Positions 23,715 through 31,504 of a stretch of DNA of 32,942 nucleotides are shown piece after piece. The number at the start of each line of letters is the position of its first letter. Position 1 is the stretch's first letter. The notes under the pieces are model-generated. The model saw nothing but the letters and a program-made list of their open reading frames with translations. It was not told where the DNA came from and did no database searches. This DNA comes from an uncultured Ruminococcus sp. (GTDB lineage Bacteria; Bacillota; Clostridia; Oscillospirales; Acutalibacteraceae): positions 1 to 32,942 of the forward strand of contig CACZYP010000048.1 in NCBI GenBank assembly GCA_902785425.1. The letters are read 5' to 3'. Both the position numbers and the translations under genes were made by a program.

Positions 23715-23768
23715 TTTGCCGCTCAGCAAAAGTACGTTGCCGCGCGGCAATGGAGCGCAAAAAGAAGT
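23715..23768. repeat. Hairpin pair GTACTTTTGC and TTGCCGCGCGGCAA
   Basis: CGTACTTTTGC pairs with GCAAAAGTACG over a short loop (about 23709-23735), followed by the palindrome TTGCCGCGCGGCAA (about 23736-23749). Flanking GCGCTTTT and AGCGCAAAAAG also pair. It is probably a dispersed intergenic cassette. Confidence 0.5.
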
Positions 23769-23881
23769 GGAAAATCGTATTGAAGCTGTTTCTCGAATTA
23801 GGTTGATATCTCTCTTAAGTTGACGACATTGCTCTTTGAGGGAGTAATTGAAAATTATCTTAAGACCGGAGACCCGCACCC

Positions 23882-23954
23882 TGCGATCGTTTCATGCAAT
23901 CTGCCTAAAAATCTGACTGCGCAATTTTGGGCACTCGATTTAATCAGTGCTTCC
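23882..23954. repeat. GGAACC-family miniature element, right-end part
   Basis: It runs TGCGATCGTTTCATGCAATC to GATTTAATCAGTGCTTCC, then TTAAAA. It is nearly identical to 9183-9255. The left half is absent; other repeat sequence precedes it. Confidence 0.7.
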
Positions 23955-24018
23955 TTAAAATCTGAAACTGCTTTGCGTTAATTTTCCGTGAATTTTCACA
24001 GCATGAGTGAAACGGGTG

Positions 24019-24047
24019 TTCACATTTTGTTCTGCTTGTGCTATAAT
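24019..24047 (+). promoter_or_regulatory. Promoter of the M18 aminopeptidase gene
   Basis: TTCACA (24019-24024), 17-nt spacer and TATAAT (24042-24047) with TGC before it (extended -10). GTGAA ... TTCAC (about 24007-24023) forms an inverted repeat over the -35. Confidence 0.7.
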
Positions 24048-24102
24048 ATTATCCAAAGCGGTTTATACCACTAAACAAAAACTATCGAAAGGAAGATTAA
24101 CA

Positions 24103-25512
24103 ATGTCTGAAACGGAAAAGAAGACAGAAGCGGCGCTGCTTAAAGAAAAGCTTGCCGCAAAAAAGCCTTCGGGCGAATTGAAGCTCGATAAGGAAACTAT
24201 CGCAAAGGCCGACGAGTTTTGTGCCGGCTACATGAAGTTCATGAAAACGAGCAAGGTGGAGCGTGAAGCTGTAAGAACGGCTGAGCAGATCGCTGTTGAG
24301 CACGGCTTCGTTAAGTATGAGTACGGAAAGACGTATGCAGCAGGCGATAAGGTGTACGTTATCAACAGAGGCAAGAATATCGGTCTTGCTGTTATCGGAA
24401 AGAACGGTACAAAGAACGGTGTGCGCCTTGTTATTGCACATATCGATTCGCCGAGACTTGATCTCAAGCCGAATCCGCTCTATGAGTCAAACGAGCTTGC
24501 ATTCTTTAAAACACATTACTACGGCGGTATCAAGAAGTACCAGTGGACAGCTATCCCGCTCGCACTTCACGGCAGGATCGTTCGTCTTGACGGCGAGAAC
24601 ATCGACGTATGCGTAGGCGAAAAGGAAGGCGAGCCGAAGTTCGTTGTTTCCGATCTGCTTCCTCATCTCGACAGAGAGCAGGCAACGAAGCCGATGGGCA
24701 AGGCTATAGAGGGCGAGAACCTCAATGTTCTTATCGGCAGCAGACCGTTCAACGATGATAAGGAAAGCGAGCAGGTAAAGCTCAATATCCTCAATATCCT
24801 CTTTGAGAAGTACGGTATCACGGAGTCGGATTTCCTCTCGGCAGAGCTTGATCTTGTTCCGGCATACGATCCGTGCGATATCGGCTTTGACAGAAGCCTT
24901 ATCGGTGCTTACGGTCACGATGACAAGGTTTGCGCTTATCCCGGCGTGATGGCTGCTGTGGAGGTAACAGACCCGGAGAGTACGTTTATCACATTCCTCT
25001 GCGACAAGGAAGAGATCGGCTCGGACGGCAACACAGGTATGCAGTCAACGTTCCTCAACACATTCATCGAGGATCTTGCTGAGGCTGACGGCGTAGCTTT
25101 CCGCCACGTTATGGCAAAATCTACCTGCCTTTCCGCAGATGTTAACGCAGCGTTTGACCCGACATACGCAAGCGCATTCGAGGCAAACAACTCAAGCTAC
25201 TTGAACGGCGGCGTTATCATCACAAAGTACACGGGTGCAGGCGGAAAGTACGATACATCGGACGCTTCGGCAGAGTATATGGGCATGATCCGCAGAATGC
25301 TTGAAGACAACAAGATCCTCTGGCAGACAGGCGAGCTTGGCAAGGTTGACGGCGGCGGCGGCGGAACGATCGCAAAGTACGTTGCAAACTACAATGTAGA
25401 CGTAGTAGACCTCGGCGTTCCCGTACTCTCAATGCACGCCCCGCTTGAAGTAGTATCGAAGGTTGATGTCTACATGGCGTATCTTGCGTTTGTGGCATTC
25501 TTTAAGCTTTGA
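24103..25512 (+). CDS. M18 family zinc aminopeptidase
   Basis: 469 residues from the ATG at 24103, which has GAAAGGAAG upstream; an in-frame ATG at 24007 would include the promoter. Family M18 signatures are visible: IAHIDSPRLDLKPNPLYE near residue 111 with the metal ligand His113, CDKEEIGSDGNTG with the catalytic Glu pair, SADVNAAFDP, and the C-terminal SMHAPLEVVSKVD with a metal-binding His. The enzyme removes N-terminal residues from peptides in the cytoplasm, with Asp/Glu or neutral preference in known members. Single gene with its own promoter. A complete GGAACC-family element follows 7 nt after the stop. Confidence 0.92.
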   Translation: MSETEKKTEAALLKEKLAAKKPSGELKLDKETIAKADEFCAGYMKFMKTSKVEREAVRTAEQIAVEHGFVKYEYGKTYAAGDKVYVINRGKNIGLAVIGKNGTKNGVRLVIAHIDSPRLDLKPNPLYESNELAFFKTHYYGGIKKYQWTAIPLALHGRIVRLDGENIDVCVGEKEGEPKFVVSDLLPHLDREQATKPMGKAIEGENLNVLIGSRPFNDDKESEQVKLNILNILFEKYGITESDFLSAELDLVPAYDPCDIGFDRSLIGAYGHDDKVCAYPGVMAAVEVTDPESTFITFLCDKEEIGSDGNTGMQSTFLNTFIEDLAEADGVAFRHVMAKSTCLSADVNAAFDPTYASAFEANNSSYLNGGVIITKYTGAGGKYDTSDASAEYMGMIRRMLEDNKILWQTGELGKVDGGGGGTIAKYVANYNVDVVDLGVPVLSMHAPLEVVSKVDVYMAYLAFVAFFKL

Positions 25513-25519
25513 TCTCTAA

Positions 25520-25638
25520 GGAACCACTGAATAAATCACGCCCTACGGGCTGAGCACCCATCTTGCTTGCATCTTTTGGTCAAATTGAACTCAAAATCTG
25601 ACTGAGCAATATGGGCACTCGATTTAATCAGTGCTTCC
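25520..25638. repeat. GGAACC-family miniature element, both ends present
   Basis: The ends GGAACCACTGAATAAATC and GATTTAATCAGTGCTTCC form terminal inverted repeats matching at 16 of 18 positions. The flanks read CTAA on both sides, consistent with a 4-bp target duplication. Compared with the half copies, its middle is shorter (about 119 bp). There is no coding capacity. Confidence 0.75.
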
Positions 25639-25683
25639 CTAAGTTTTTTGATCCGGATAAATTTTATCGGGAACTATATTATG

Positions 25684-25862
25684 AAATGTGGAAGGTGGAA
25701 AGTGGAAAGTGGAATGTCGGAAGCACGTCGTGCTTGATTTTATATTAATTTGTTTATGCACTATATCTGCTGTTTTTGGCAGCGAATAAAGTGCAGCTTT
25801 ATGAAGATTAATACAATTCAACTCGCCGCAGGCGAGTTCTGCAATTCCACTTTCAACATTCC
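25684..25862. repeat. Modular inverted-repeat element before nfo
   Basis: A GGTGGAAAGTGGAAAGTGG-type left arm, the hairpin AAGCACGTCGTGCTT (25721-25735), the shared GGCAGCGAATAAAG filler, the hairpin AACTCGCCGCAGGCGAGTT (25820-25838) and the imperfect right arm ATTCCACTTTCAACATTCC (25844-25862). It is a sibling of 941-1129, but arm and stem sequences differ and the pairing is kept. Confidence 0.75.
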
Positions 25863-25898
25863 GCTTTCGTCATTGTCTATAGAAAGGTTTGTTTCAAA

Positions 25899-26732
25899 AT
25901 GCTGACTCTGGGCTGCCATTTATCGGCTTCTAACGGTTATTTACACATGGGACGGGAGGCGGTTTCGCTTGGTGCGAATACGTTTCAGTTCTTCACACGC
26001 AATCCGAGGGGCTTTAAGGTAAAGACGCTCGATCTTGACGACTGCGCCGCTTTCAACAGCTTCTGGGCAGAGAATAACGGCGGCAGGATCGTTGCCCATG
26101 CGCCGTATACGCTCAATGCATGCTCTGCCGATCCTCATATAAGAGAGCTTGCGGAGATGATAATGTCGGACGATCTTGAACGTCTGGAAAACATAAACGG
26201 CGTGTACTATAATTTTCATCCGGGCAGCCACGTAAAGCAGGGCGTTGAGGTCGGAACCGACTATATCGTTGAATTGCTCAACAAGCTTCTGAAGCCCGGG
26301 CAGAAAACGATAGTTCTGCTTGAAACGATGGCAGGCAAGGGCAGTGAGGTAGGACGCACCTTTGAAGAGCTTCGTGCTATCATAGACAGGGTAGAGCACA
26401 GCGAAAAGCTCGGCGTTTGTCTCGATACATGCCACGTTTTTGACGGCGGCTATGACATTGTGAACGAACCTGATGCCGTTATGGAGCAATTCGACAAGAT
26501 CATAGGTCTTGACAGGCTGCACGCCGTTCATCTCAACGACAGCAAGAACACGCTCGGCAGCCACAAAGACCGCCACGAGCTTATAGGCGAGGGCAACATA
26601 GGTCTTGATGCGCTTGTGAGCTTCATCACACGCCCCGAGATAAAGAAGCTGCCGATCGTTCTCGAAACGCCGAACGATCTTGACGGGTATAAGCGTGAGA
26701 TAGCGATGCTCAGAGAAGCGGCAAAGGCATAA
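25899..26732 (+). CDS. nfo: Endonuclease IV (AP endonuclease)
   Basis: 277 residues, full length for the Nfo TIM-barrel family. Zinc-site motifs are present in order: [65 protein letters not shown] and PIVLETPND. The start region [15 protein letters not shown] is typical. It cleaves DNA 5' to abasic sites and repairs oxidised 3' ends during base excision repair. The ATG at 25899 has GAAAGG about 12 nt upstream. No promoter of quality was seen between the repeat element and the gene, so the element may carry it. A promoter-plus-hairpin unit (26755-26858) follows. Confidence 0.96.
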   Translation: MLTLGCHLSASNGYLHMGREAVSLGANTFQFFTRNPRGFKVKTLDLDDCAAFNSFWAENNGGRIVAHAPYTLNACSADPHIRELAEMIMSDDLERLENINGVYYNFHPGSHVKQGVEVGTDYIVELLNKLLKPGQKTIVLLETMAGKGSEVGRTFEELRAIIDRVEHSEKLGVCLDTCHVFDGGYDIVNEPDAVMEQFDKIIGLDRLHAVHLNDSKNTLGSHKDRHELIGEGNIGLDALVSFITRPEIKKLPIVLETPNDLDGYKREIAMLREAAKA

Positions 26733-26754
26733 TAAAAACGATATCTGCATATAC

Positions 26755-26783
26755 TTGAACCGAACTGAATTTTGCGGTATAAT
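26755..26783 (+). promoter_or_regulatory. Promoter downstream of nfo
   Basis: TTGAAC (26755-26760), 17-nt spacer and TATAAT (26778-26783). It points away from nfo into about 70 nt that end in a GC-rich hairpin, with no protein gene in between. Confidence 0.7.
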
Positions 26784-26789
26784 AAACAC

Positions 26790-26862
26790 AAATAATAGAA
26801 ACTGTATCTGTGAAGGTACACAAACGCCCCCGACTAAAGGCCAATTGTCGGGGGCGTTCTGT
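26790..26862 (+). ncRNA. Candidate small RNA after nfo
   Basis: A consensus promoter is followed by about 35 nt of unpaired, A-rich sequence and then a very stable 12-bp stem AACGCCCCCGAC / GTCGGGGGCGTT (26823-26858). The predicted transcript would be about 70 nt. The T tract after the stem is weak (TTCTGTT), so termination is not certain. It has no open frame with a ribosome site and matches no RNA family known to me. Confidence 0.4.
26823..26858. terminator. GC-rich hairpin, probable terminator after nfo
   Basis: 12-bp perfect stem (26823-26834 with 26847-26858), 12-nt loop. T-poor on both sides, so the strength is unclear. Confidence 0.55.
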
Positions 26863-26991
26863 TATAGATTATGAACTAAAGGAAATTGTATTTGTAAAAG
26901 GAATACATTTCAACATTGATACAACAAGATGTTGAAAACCGCCGCATAATTGATGAAAAAAAACAGCTCTCACGAACAGAAACATACAAAA

Positions 26992-27022
26992 AGCACCGGC
27001 TGTTACACCGGTGCTTTTTACG
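26992..27022. terminator. Terminator of the HPr gene
   Basis: AAAAGCACCGG pairs with CCGGTGCTTTT over an 8-nt loop, with A/T tracts on both sides. It works for the minus-strand HPr gene and could stop plus-strand transcripts too. Confidence 0.85.
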
Positions 27023-27047
27023 TCTTAAGTTTAACGTCCGCAGAAAA

Positions 27048-27311
27048 TCAAGAAGCGAAACCGCTCTTTACGAGCTGAACAAGACCGTCAACAGCGTCTT
27101 CTTCGTCAGCGCCGTCAGCAAGGATCTTGATGTTTGTGCCGCCAACTATACCGAGCGAAAGAACGCCGAGAAGACTCTTTGCGTTTACTCTGCGCTCCTC
27201 TTTCTCAACCCAGATAGACGACTTGAATTCGTTTGCCTTCTGGATGAAAAATGTAGCCGGACGAGCGTGGAGACCTACCTGATTTTCAACCAATACTTCC
27301 TTAACACACAT
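27048..27311 (-). CDS. ptsH: HPr phosphocarrier protein
   Basis: 87 residues, normal length. His15 in GLHARPA is the PEP-dependent phosphorylation site. Ser46 in NAKSLLGVLSLG is the residue phosphorylated by HPr kinase in Gram-positive catabolite control. Both residues are present, so it can act in sugar transport and with CcpA; Crh proteins lack His15, which argues against Crh. The ATG at 27311 has AGAGAGGGTT upstream. It is a lone gene with its own promoter (27380-27407) and terminator; ptsI is not next to it. Confidence 0.93.
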   Translation of the reverse strand: MCVKEVLVENQVGLHARPATFFIQKANEFKSSIWVEKEERRVNAKSLLGVLSLGIVGGTNIKILADGADEEDAVDGLVQLVKSGFAS

Positions 27312-27379
27312 TTTATTTAACCCTCTCTCTTTAAAAAAGAATATTCTGATACGGATTACGAATATTACCTTATGTATCT

Positions 27380-27407
27380 ATTATATCACATAGTTTCGCT
27401 TCGTCAA
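27380..27407 (-). promoter_or_regulatory. HPr gene promoter
   Basis: Minus strand: TTGACG (27407-27402), 16-nt spacer, TATAAT (27385-27380) with TGA before it (extended -10). Confidence 0.75.
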
Positions 27408-27431
27408 CCACCTTTTTGCAAGTTTGGATTG

Positions 27432-27629
27432 ATGAACTATTTGAGCTTTTTCATGAAGTCTATCTTTGTGAATGTTAGACATAATTTTTATAAGGATTTG
27501 TACTCATTGGACATAGAAAATGACTTGATTATTCTTTTTGATGAGAGTTTATTGGAAAAATCGCATAAACTGTTTACTAAAGTGTGTGGATATTTTGTAG
27601 TGATTAGTTCTTTTAATGCATTAAAGTAA
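27432..27629 (+). CDS. Doubtful small protein, AT-rich
   Basis: A 65-codon frame from the ATG at 27432, in a region clearly richer in A/T than its neighbours and ending only 1 nt before the trmD stop on the other strand. The peptide (MNYLSFFMKSIF ... ISSFNALK) has no family I recognise, and the ribosome site is weak (no GGAGG). It could be the remnant of a longer horizontally acquired gene or chance. I list it because composition stands out and the frame fills an otherwise empty gap; no terminator or promoter was seen for it. Confidence 0.25.
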   Translation: MNYLSFFMKSIFVNVRHNFYKDLYSLDIENDLIILFDESLLEKSHKLFTKVCGYFVVISSFNALK

Positions 27630-27630
27630 T

Positions 27631-28371
27631 TCAGCCGTTTTTTTCGTTCAAAATGCTGTCTGCAAGCCTTTGTTCATCTTGTGAAAGCTGTGCATTTTTC
27701 AGAAGCTCGGGACGCTTTTTTGCCGTTCGTATTACCGACTCACGGCGGCGGTATTCGGTGATGTTTTTATGGTGACCGCTTGTGAGCACCTCGGGCACTT
27801 CTTTGCCGTGCCACACCTGCGGACGTGTGTACTGCGGGTATTCAAGCAGTCCGTTGTAGTGGCTTTCAAGCTCGAAGCACTCGTCGCTTGAAAGAACTCC
27901 GGGAACCATTCTTGCAAGTGCGTCTGCAAGAACCACAGCAGGCAGTTCGCCGCCCGTAAGTACGTAGTCTCCAATGGAGATCTCTTCATCTATATATTCT
28001 TCGATAAGGCGTTCGTCAACGCCCTCGTAGTGGCCGCACAGCAAGCATACGCTGTCGTACTGTGCAAGCTCTTTAAGTTTGTTTTGGTTGAGCGTTTTGC
28101 CCTGCGGCGACATATAGATAAAGTGCGGACGTGTTCCTGTCTGCTTGCAGATATCCTCAAAGCAAAGAGCTATAGGCTCCGCCATCATGAGCATACCCAT
28201 TCCGCCGCCGTAGGGAGCGTCGTCTACACGGCGGTGTTTATCGAAAGCGTAGTCACGAAGCTGGTGGCAGTTCACTTCAAGAGCGCCGCTCTTTCTTGCT
28301 CTGCCGATAATGCTCTCGCCGAGCACAGCCTCGCACATCTCGGGGAATAATGTGATAATATCAATCCTCAT
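27631..28371 (-). CDS. trmD: tRNA (guanine-N1)-methyltransferase
   Basis: 246 residues from the ATG at 28371, which overlaps the last codons of rimM by 11 nt; the frame stays open further upstream inside rimM, but MRIDIITLFPEM is the typical TrmD N-terminus. The SPOUT trefoil-knot region with GHYEGVDERLIEEYIDEEISIGDYVLTGGE and the early DDAPYGGGMGML are diagnostic. It methylates G37 of tRNAs read with G at position 36, preventing frameshifts. It forms an operon with rimM. The ends are clean; no rplS gene follows in the window, which is unusual for this cluster. Confidence 0.96.
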   Translation of the reverse strand: MRIDIITLFPEMCEAVLGESIIGRARKSGALEVNCHQLRDYAFDKHRRVDDAPYGGGMGMLMMAEPIALCFEDICKQTGTRPHFIYMSPQGKTLNQNKLKELAQYDSVCLLCGHYEGVDERLIEEYIDEEISIGDYVLTGGELPAVVLADALARMVPGVLSSDECFELESHYNGLLEYPQYTRPQVWHGKEVPEVLTSGHHKNITEYRRRESVIRTAKKRPELLKNAQLSQDEQRLADSILNEKNG

Positions 28372-28876
28372 CGTCAAAGATCCCCCGAAGCGGACGTATT
28401 GTAATAATGCCGCTGTCGATATCGGTGTCGATAACAACGTCGTCAATAACGGGAACAAGATAATTCTTGCCGTTATCGTCCGTGACCTGATACACATCGT
28501 TTGCGCCCGTTTTAAGCACCTCTGTGATCTTACCGTAAACGGCGCCCGTGTCTGCGTCTTTGACCTCGCAGCCTACGATATCCTGAATAAAGAACTCGCC
28601 CTCGTCAAGCTGAACGTCATCTCTGTTTACATAAAGCACAGTGCGGCGCATAAGGTCTGCCTGCTCGATCGTATCAACACCCTTAAGCTTGAGAATAGCA
28701 ACGTTCTTCTGCGGACGAGCCTTTTCAACGATAACTGTGTTTCCGTCTTTGAGATACAGCTTTTTAAACTGACAGATAAACTCGGGGCCGTCGCACCAGG
28801 GGTCAACTCTTACGTCGCCTTTGAGGCCGTGAGTGTTCACGATCTGACCTATTTCAAGAAATTGTTTCTTTTCCAT
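28361..28876 (-). CDS. rimM: 16S rRNA processing protein RimM
   Basis: 171 residues. The N-terminal RimM beta-barrel starts LEIGQIVNTHGLKGDVRV (about 7-24) and the C-terminal PRC-barrel follows with FFIQDIVGCEV and NYLVPVIDDVV. RimM binds S19 and helps mature the 30S head. CGGAGGA is the ribosome site. It is the first gene of a rimM-trmD unit with its own promoter (28907-28935). In many Firmicutes rpsP and a KH-domain gene come just before rimM; here an unrelated acyltransferase gene is upstream, so the usual cluster is broken. Confidence 0.95.
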   Translation of the reverse strand: MEKKQFLEIGQIVNTHGLKGDVRVDPWCDGPEFICQFKKLYLKDGNTVIVEKARPQKNVAILKLKGVDTIEQADLMRRTVLYVNRDDVQLDEGEFFIQDIVGCEVKDADTGAVYGKITEVLKTGANDVYQVTDDNGKNYLVPVIDDVVIDTDIDSGIITIRPLRGIFDDED

Positions 28877-28906
28877 TGTTTTCCTCCGTGATTTAATGTT
28901 AGCTTG

Positions 28907-28935
28907 ATTTTAGCATATTTTCGGGAAAATATCAA
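28907..28935 (-). promoter_or_regulatory. rimM-trmD promoter
   Basis: Minus strand: TTGATA (28935-28930), 17-nt spacer, TAAAAT (28912-28907) with TGC before it. Confidence 0.7.
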
Positions 28936-28939
28936 TAGT

Positions 28940-28968
28940 AAACCCTCCCGCATACGTCAGGAGGGTTT
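28940..28968 (-). terminator. Terminator of the acyltransferase gene
   Basis: AAACCCTCC pairs with GGAGGGTTT (28940-28948 with 28960-28968), 11-nt loop, 9 nt after the stop codon. The T tract is short. Confidence 0.7.
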
Positions 28969-28977
28969 GGTAAAAAA

Positions 28978-30048
28978 TTATTTTTTATTTTTATTTTTCT
29001 TTACGGTGATGCGTTTATTCAGAAAATCTCCAATCAAAAGACATATAACCGAAAGCAGCAGCGTTGACATTAAAAATGCCGACATTTGTGCGCCGTATGT
29101 TTTTAACGTCGGTACATCAAGTATCTGATATCTTACGATTGAGTGTGTAAGGAATATCGGAAGACTGAGCCTTCCAAGTAAATAAACAAATCCGTTGTTT
29201 AGAAATTTCAGCGTATCGTTGTCAAAGAACGCTATCATAACAGCCAAAAAAGAAAGAATTATCATTGAAAACTGCAATGTAGGGTCTATTCCTATGTATA
29301 TATATGCAAGCAGACCTGCGGTGCAAAGATAGCCTATCACATAAAGTGCGATCTTGTTGAACTTTTGCAGATAACCGGAGCTTACTATATAATAAGCGGT
29401 ACAGCCGAGTGATATTTCGGCGAATGCACGAAACATACCATAATTGATAATGCCGTCCCACGAAAAGCTGTTTACGTTAAAGTTGCCGAACTTTTTATAA
29501 ACAAGTCCCAAAAGCAGAAATGAAACGGCAGGTGAGACGTACAGCGAATAAAACTTGCCCTTTTTGATGAGTATGGGTGCAAGAATCATGATCGATAACA
29601 TCATTGCTGACAAATACCATGTCGGAATGAACCAATCGGCTGTTTTGAATCCGAACATCTGTAAAAGAAGGATGTTTGGAATCGCTTCCAAAGCTTTTAT
29701 CTTCCATTCTTCAAATGTCAGTTCAAATGCAGGAACCCATGCTATCAAAGTAAGTATAACGACAACAATATAATAGGGTATAAACGTTAAGTAGCGTTTC
29801 CAAACGCTTGCTACACAAGCGTTAACATAATCATCTTCGGTTTCGGGCTTTAGTTTTGAAAGAGATTTTGCAAGAAGGAATCCCGATACGATGAAGAAAA
29901 ATTCGACTGCCATATATCCGCACATAAACCACTCGTTTTCGTATTTTACGGAGCAGCCGAGATGATATCCGGCGATTGAAACAGCACACAAAAAACGGAT
30001 CAGGTCAATTTTACCGTTTCGGGTGTTTTTGTTTTTTAAATTTGACAT
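28978..30048 (-). CDS. Acyltransferase-3 family membrane protein (OafA/WecH type)
   Basis: 356 residues with about ten membrane helices. The N-terminal KIDLIRFLCAVSIAGYHLG contains the family's conserved Arg (R18) and His (H29), and FFIVSGFLLAKS is the next conserved segment. Such enzymes transfer acetyl or other acyl groups to sugars on the outer surface, for example on exopolysaccharide, teichoic acid or peptidoglycan; the acceptor is unknown here. The ATG at 30048 has AGAGGTGAA upstream. It is a single gene with its own promoter and terminator, placed between translation genes without a visible functional link. Composition is somewhat richer in A/T than rimM-trmD, a mild hint of recent acquisition. 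Confidence 0.9.
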   Translation of the reverse strand: MSNLKNKNTRNGKIDLIRFLCAVSIAGYHLGCSVKYENEWFMCGYMAVEFFFIVSGFLLAKSLSKLKPETEDDYVNACVASVWKRYLTFIPYYIVVVILTLIAWVPAFELTFEEWKIKALEAIPNILLLQMFGFKTADWFIPTWYLSAMMLSIMILAPILIKKGKFYSLYVSPAVSFLLLGLVYKKFGNFNVNSFSWDGIINYGMFRAFAEISLGCTAYYIVSSGYLQKFNKIALYVIGYLCTAGLLAYIYIGIDPTLQFSMIILSFLAVMIAFFDNDTLKFLNNGFVYLLGRLSLPIFLTHSIVRYQILDVPTLKTYGAQMSAFLMSTLLLSVICLLIGDFLNKRITVKKNKNKK

Positions 30049-30069
30049 AAATTCACCTCTGTAAAAGAC

Positions 30070-30098
30070 ATTATATCAAATCATCAATGGAATCACAA
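30070..30098 (-). promoter_or_regulatory. Acyltransferase gene promoter
   Basis: Minus strand: TTGTGA (30098-30093), 17-nt spacer, TATAAT (30075-30070), about 22 nt before the start codon. Confidence 0.7.
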
Positions 30099-30132
30099 CA
30101 TATATTGCTTAGATGTAATAATATTTACAAAC

Positions 30133-30164
30133 AAAAAGAGACTCCTTAACGGAGCCTCTTTTTG
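30133..30164. terminator. Terminator of the 88-residue protein gene
   Basis: AAAGAGACTCC pairs with GGAGCCTCTTT with one mismatch over a 5-nt loop. A/T tracts lie on both sides. Confidence 0.8.
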
Positions 30165-30208
30165 GGTCTAACATCTAACATCAAAATTACAAGGAAACAG
30201 CTAATTAA

Positions 30209-30475
30209 TTAGTCAACCTTTGCGTCGCCTGTGTCGCCGAGCAGGTTGAATCTGAAAATCTTACGCTCATCTTCAGGGTTTTCTGCGATGATGTAAGCTT
30301 CTGCGATCTTTCCGCCTTCGATAAGCTGAGTCAAGCCAACGAGCTGGCAAAGCTTACTTCTGAGGTTGAGGTGATCGCCCTCCTTAGTTACCAAGAATAC
30401 ATTACCCTCGCAAGTGTCAAGCACGGCAACGAACTTAGCAACGTCAACGTCATGTAATTCAAGAATAGGTGACAT
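30209..30475 (-). CDS. Conserved small soluble protein, unknown function
   Basis: 88 residues from the ATG at 30475, preceded by AGGAGGA; a longer in-frame start at 30550 lacks a ribosome site. The sequence MSPILELHDVDVAKF ... LDTCEGNVFLVTKEGD, LNLRSKLCQLVGLTQLIEGG and a C-terminal IFRFNLLGD reads as a compact alpha/beta domain without membrane helices. I recall similar small proteins in Clostridia, sometimes labelled only as hypothetical, but cannot name a function. A consensus promoter (TTGACA) and good terminator suggest that it is well expressed and monocistronic. Confidence 0.85.
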   Translation of the reverse strand: MSPILELHDVDVAKFVAVLDTCEGNVFLVTKEGDHLNLRSKLCQLVGLTQLIEGGKIAEAYIIAENPEDERKIFRFNLLGDTGDAKVD

Positions 30476-30574
30476 AAACAATTCCTCCTTAAAAACTTTC
30501 GTGCCTACTTTGATTTTCTTCTCATTTCGGAAATACTGCAGACCGGTCACTTGCGTTCCTCAGCCTGTGATTAT

Positions 30575-30602
30575 ATTATAGCATAAACTCTGTAAATGTC
30601 AA
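30575..30602 (-). promoter_or_regulatory. Promoter of the 88-residue protein gene
   Basis: Minus strand: perfect TTGACA (30602-30597), 16-nt spacer, perfect TATAAT (30580-30575). The leader is about 95 nt. Confidence 0.8.
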
Positions 30603-30933
30603 CAAAATTCTGAAAAAATCTTTGTGCAAGCGGTGAGATTGCTTGTTAATTGTGAACAATAAGAGCGTGTAAAAACTATATATATTTCACAAAAGATATT
30701 CTTTCGAGGAAAATAAGGTTACAATGAGGACATACTTTTTTATGAATAAGAGCAAAAACAAAATTCCGAAAGAATTTTAGTTTTGGTAGTTTCGCCGTTT
30801 TTAAGTTTATCGCATTTTCTGAGCTTTTCAACGGTTAATTTTGCGTATTTGATGGGCAAATCGATAAAAATTTTTCGCTAAATTTCTTTTTTGTGAATAA
30901 AACAGCTTTGCAAAAGCGGAAAATTAAAAGAAA
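30603..30933. other. AT-rich intergenic region between ybeY and the 88-residue protein gene
   Basis: About 330 nt with no gene, RNA or modular repeat that I can support. Confidence 0.5.
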
Positions 30934-30971
30934 AAACTCTGTTTCATCTATATATAATGAAACAGAGCTTT
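30934..30971 (-). terminator. Terminator of phoH-ybeY
   Basis: CTCTGTTTCAT pairs with ATGAAACAGAG over an AT-rich loop. On the minus strand it is followed by TTTTTTCTTTT. Confidence 0.88.
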
Positions 30972-31000
30972 GTTCAGTGATTCCTTTTAATTGCTGCGGA

Positions 31001-31504
31001 TCAGGTCTCGTCAATAACGTATGACGAAGACGCAGGCAGACCGAGCTGTTCCATAACAAGCTCTTCCTTTTCACGCATATGGACTTTCTCCATACCCGTT
31101 TCGTGGTCGTAACCAAGCAGGTGCAGAACGGAGTGAGCTGTAAGGTAAGCTACTTCACGCTGTATGGAGTGACCGTATAGCGCTGCCTGATCCTCTGCCT
31201 TTTCCATAGAAATAACTACGTCTCCAAGCATCTTTGCGCCCGTGCCGGGATTTACATCGTAGTTGTTGTTCTCGCCGAGAGGGAAAGACAGTACATCTGT
31301 AGGAGCGTCGATGTTGCGGAACTCCTTGTTGAGCTTGTGTATCTCTTCGTTGTCAACAAATGTAATGCTTACTTCTGCGGAGCCGTCAAATTTTTCGAGC
31401 TTCAAAACGGCGTTGCAGCAGCGGCGCACGAGCATACGCATGCCGGTGGGGATCTTTACTTTCTTCTGCTTGTTGGTGATAACCACTCTGATCTTGTTCG
31501 TCAT
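31001..31504 (-). CDS. ybeY: Endoribonuclease YbeY (rRNA maturation factor)
   Basis: 167 residues. The zinc site HSVLHLLGYDH (HxxxHxxxxxH) near residue 130 and the upstream APTDVLSFPLGE and GDVVIS segments are diagnostic of UPF0054/YbeY. It takes part in 16S rRNA 3' end maturation and ribosome quality control. The ATG at 31504 overlaps the phoH stop by 4 nt (ATGA), so the two genes are translationally coupled. A longer frame to 31636 lies inside phoH and is not used. In related genomes dgkA, cdd and era follow ybeY; here a terminator follows directly. Confidence 0.95.
   Translation of the reverse strand: MTNKIRVVITNKQKKVKIPTGMRMLVRRCCNAVLKLEKFDGSAEVSITFVDNEEIHKLNKEFRNIDAPTDVLSFPLGENNNYDVNPGTGAKMLGDVVISMEKAEDQAALYGHSIQREVAYLTAHSVLHLLGYDHETGMEKVHMREKEELVMEQLGLPASSSYVIDET

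Noticed and set aside
26916-27320. A 134-codon open frame on the plus strand
   Set aside because: It runs through the terminator hairpin at 26992-27022 and then antisense to the HPr gene.
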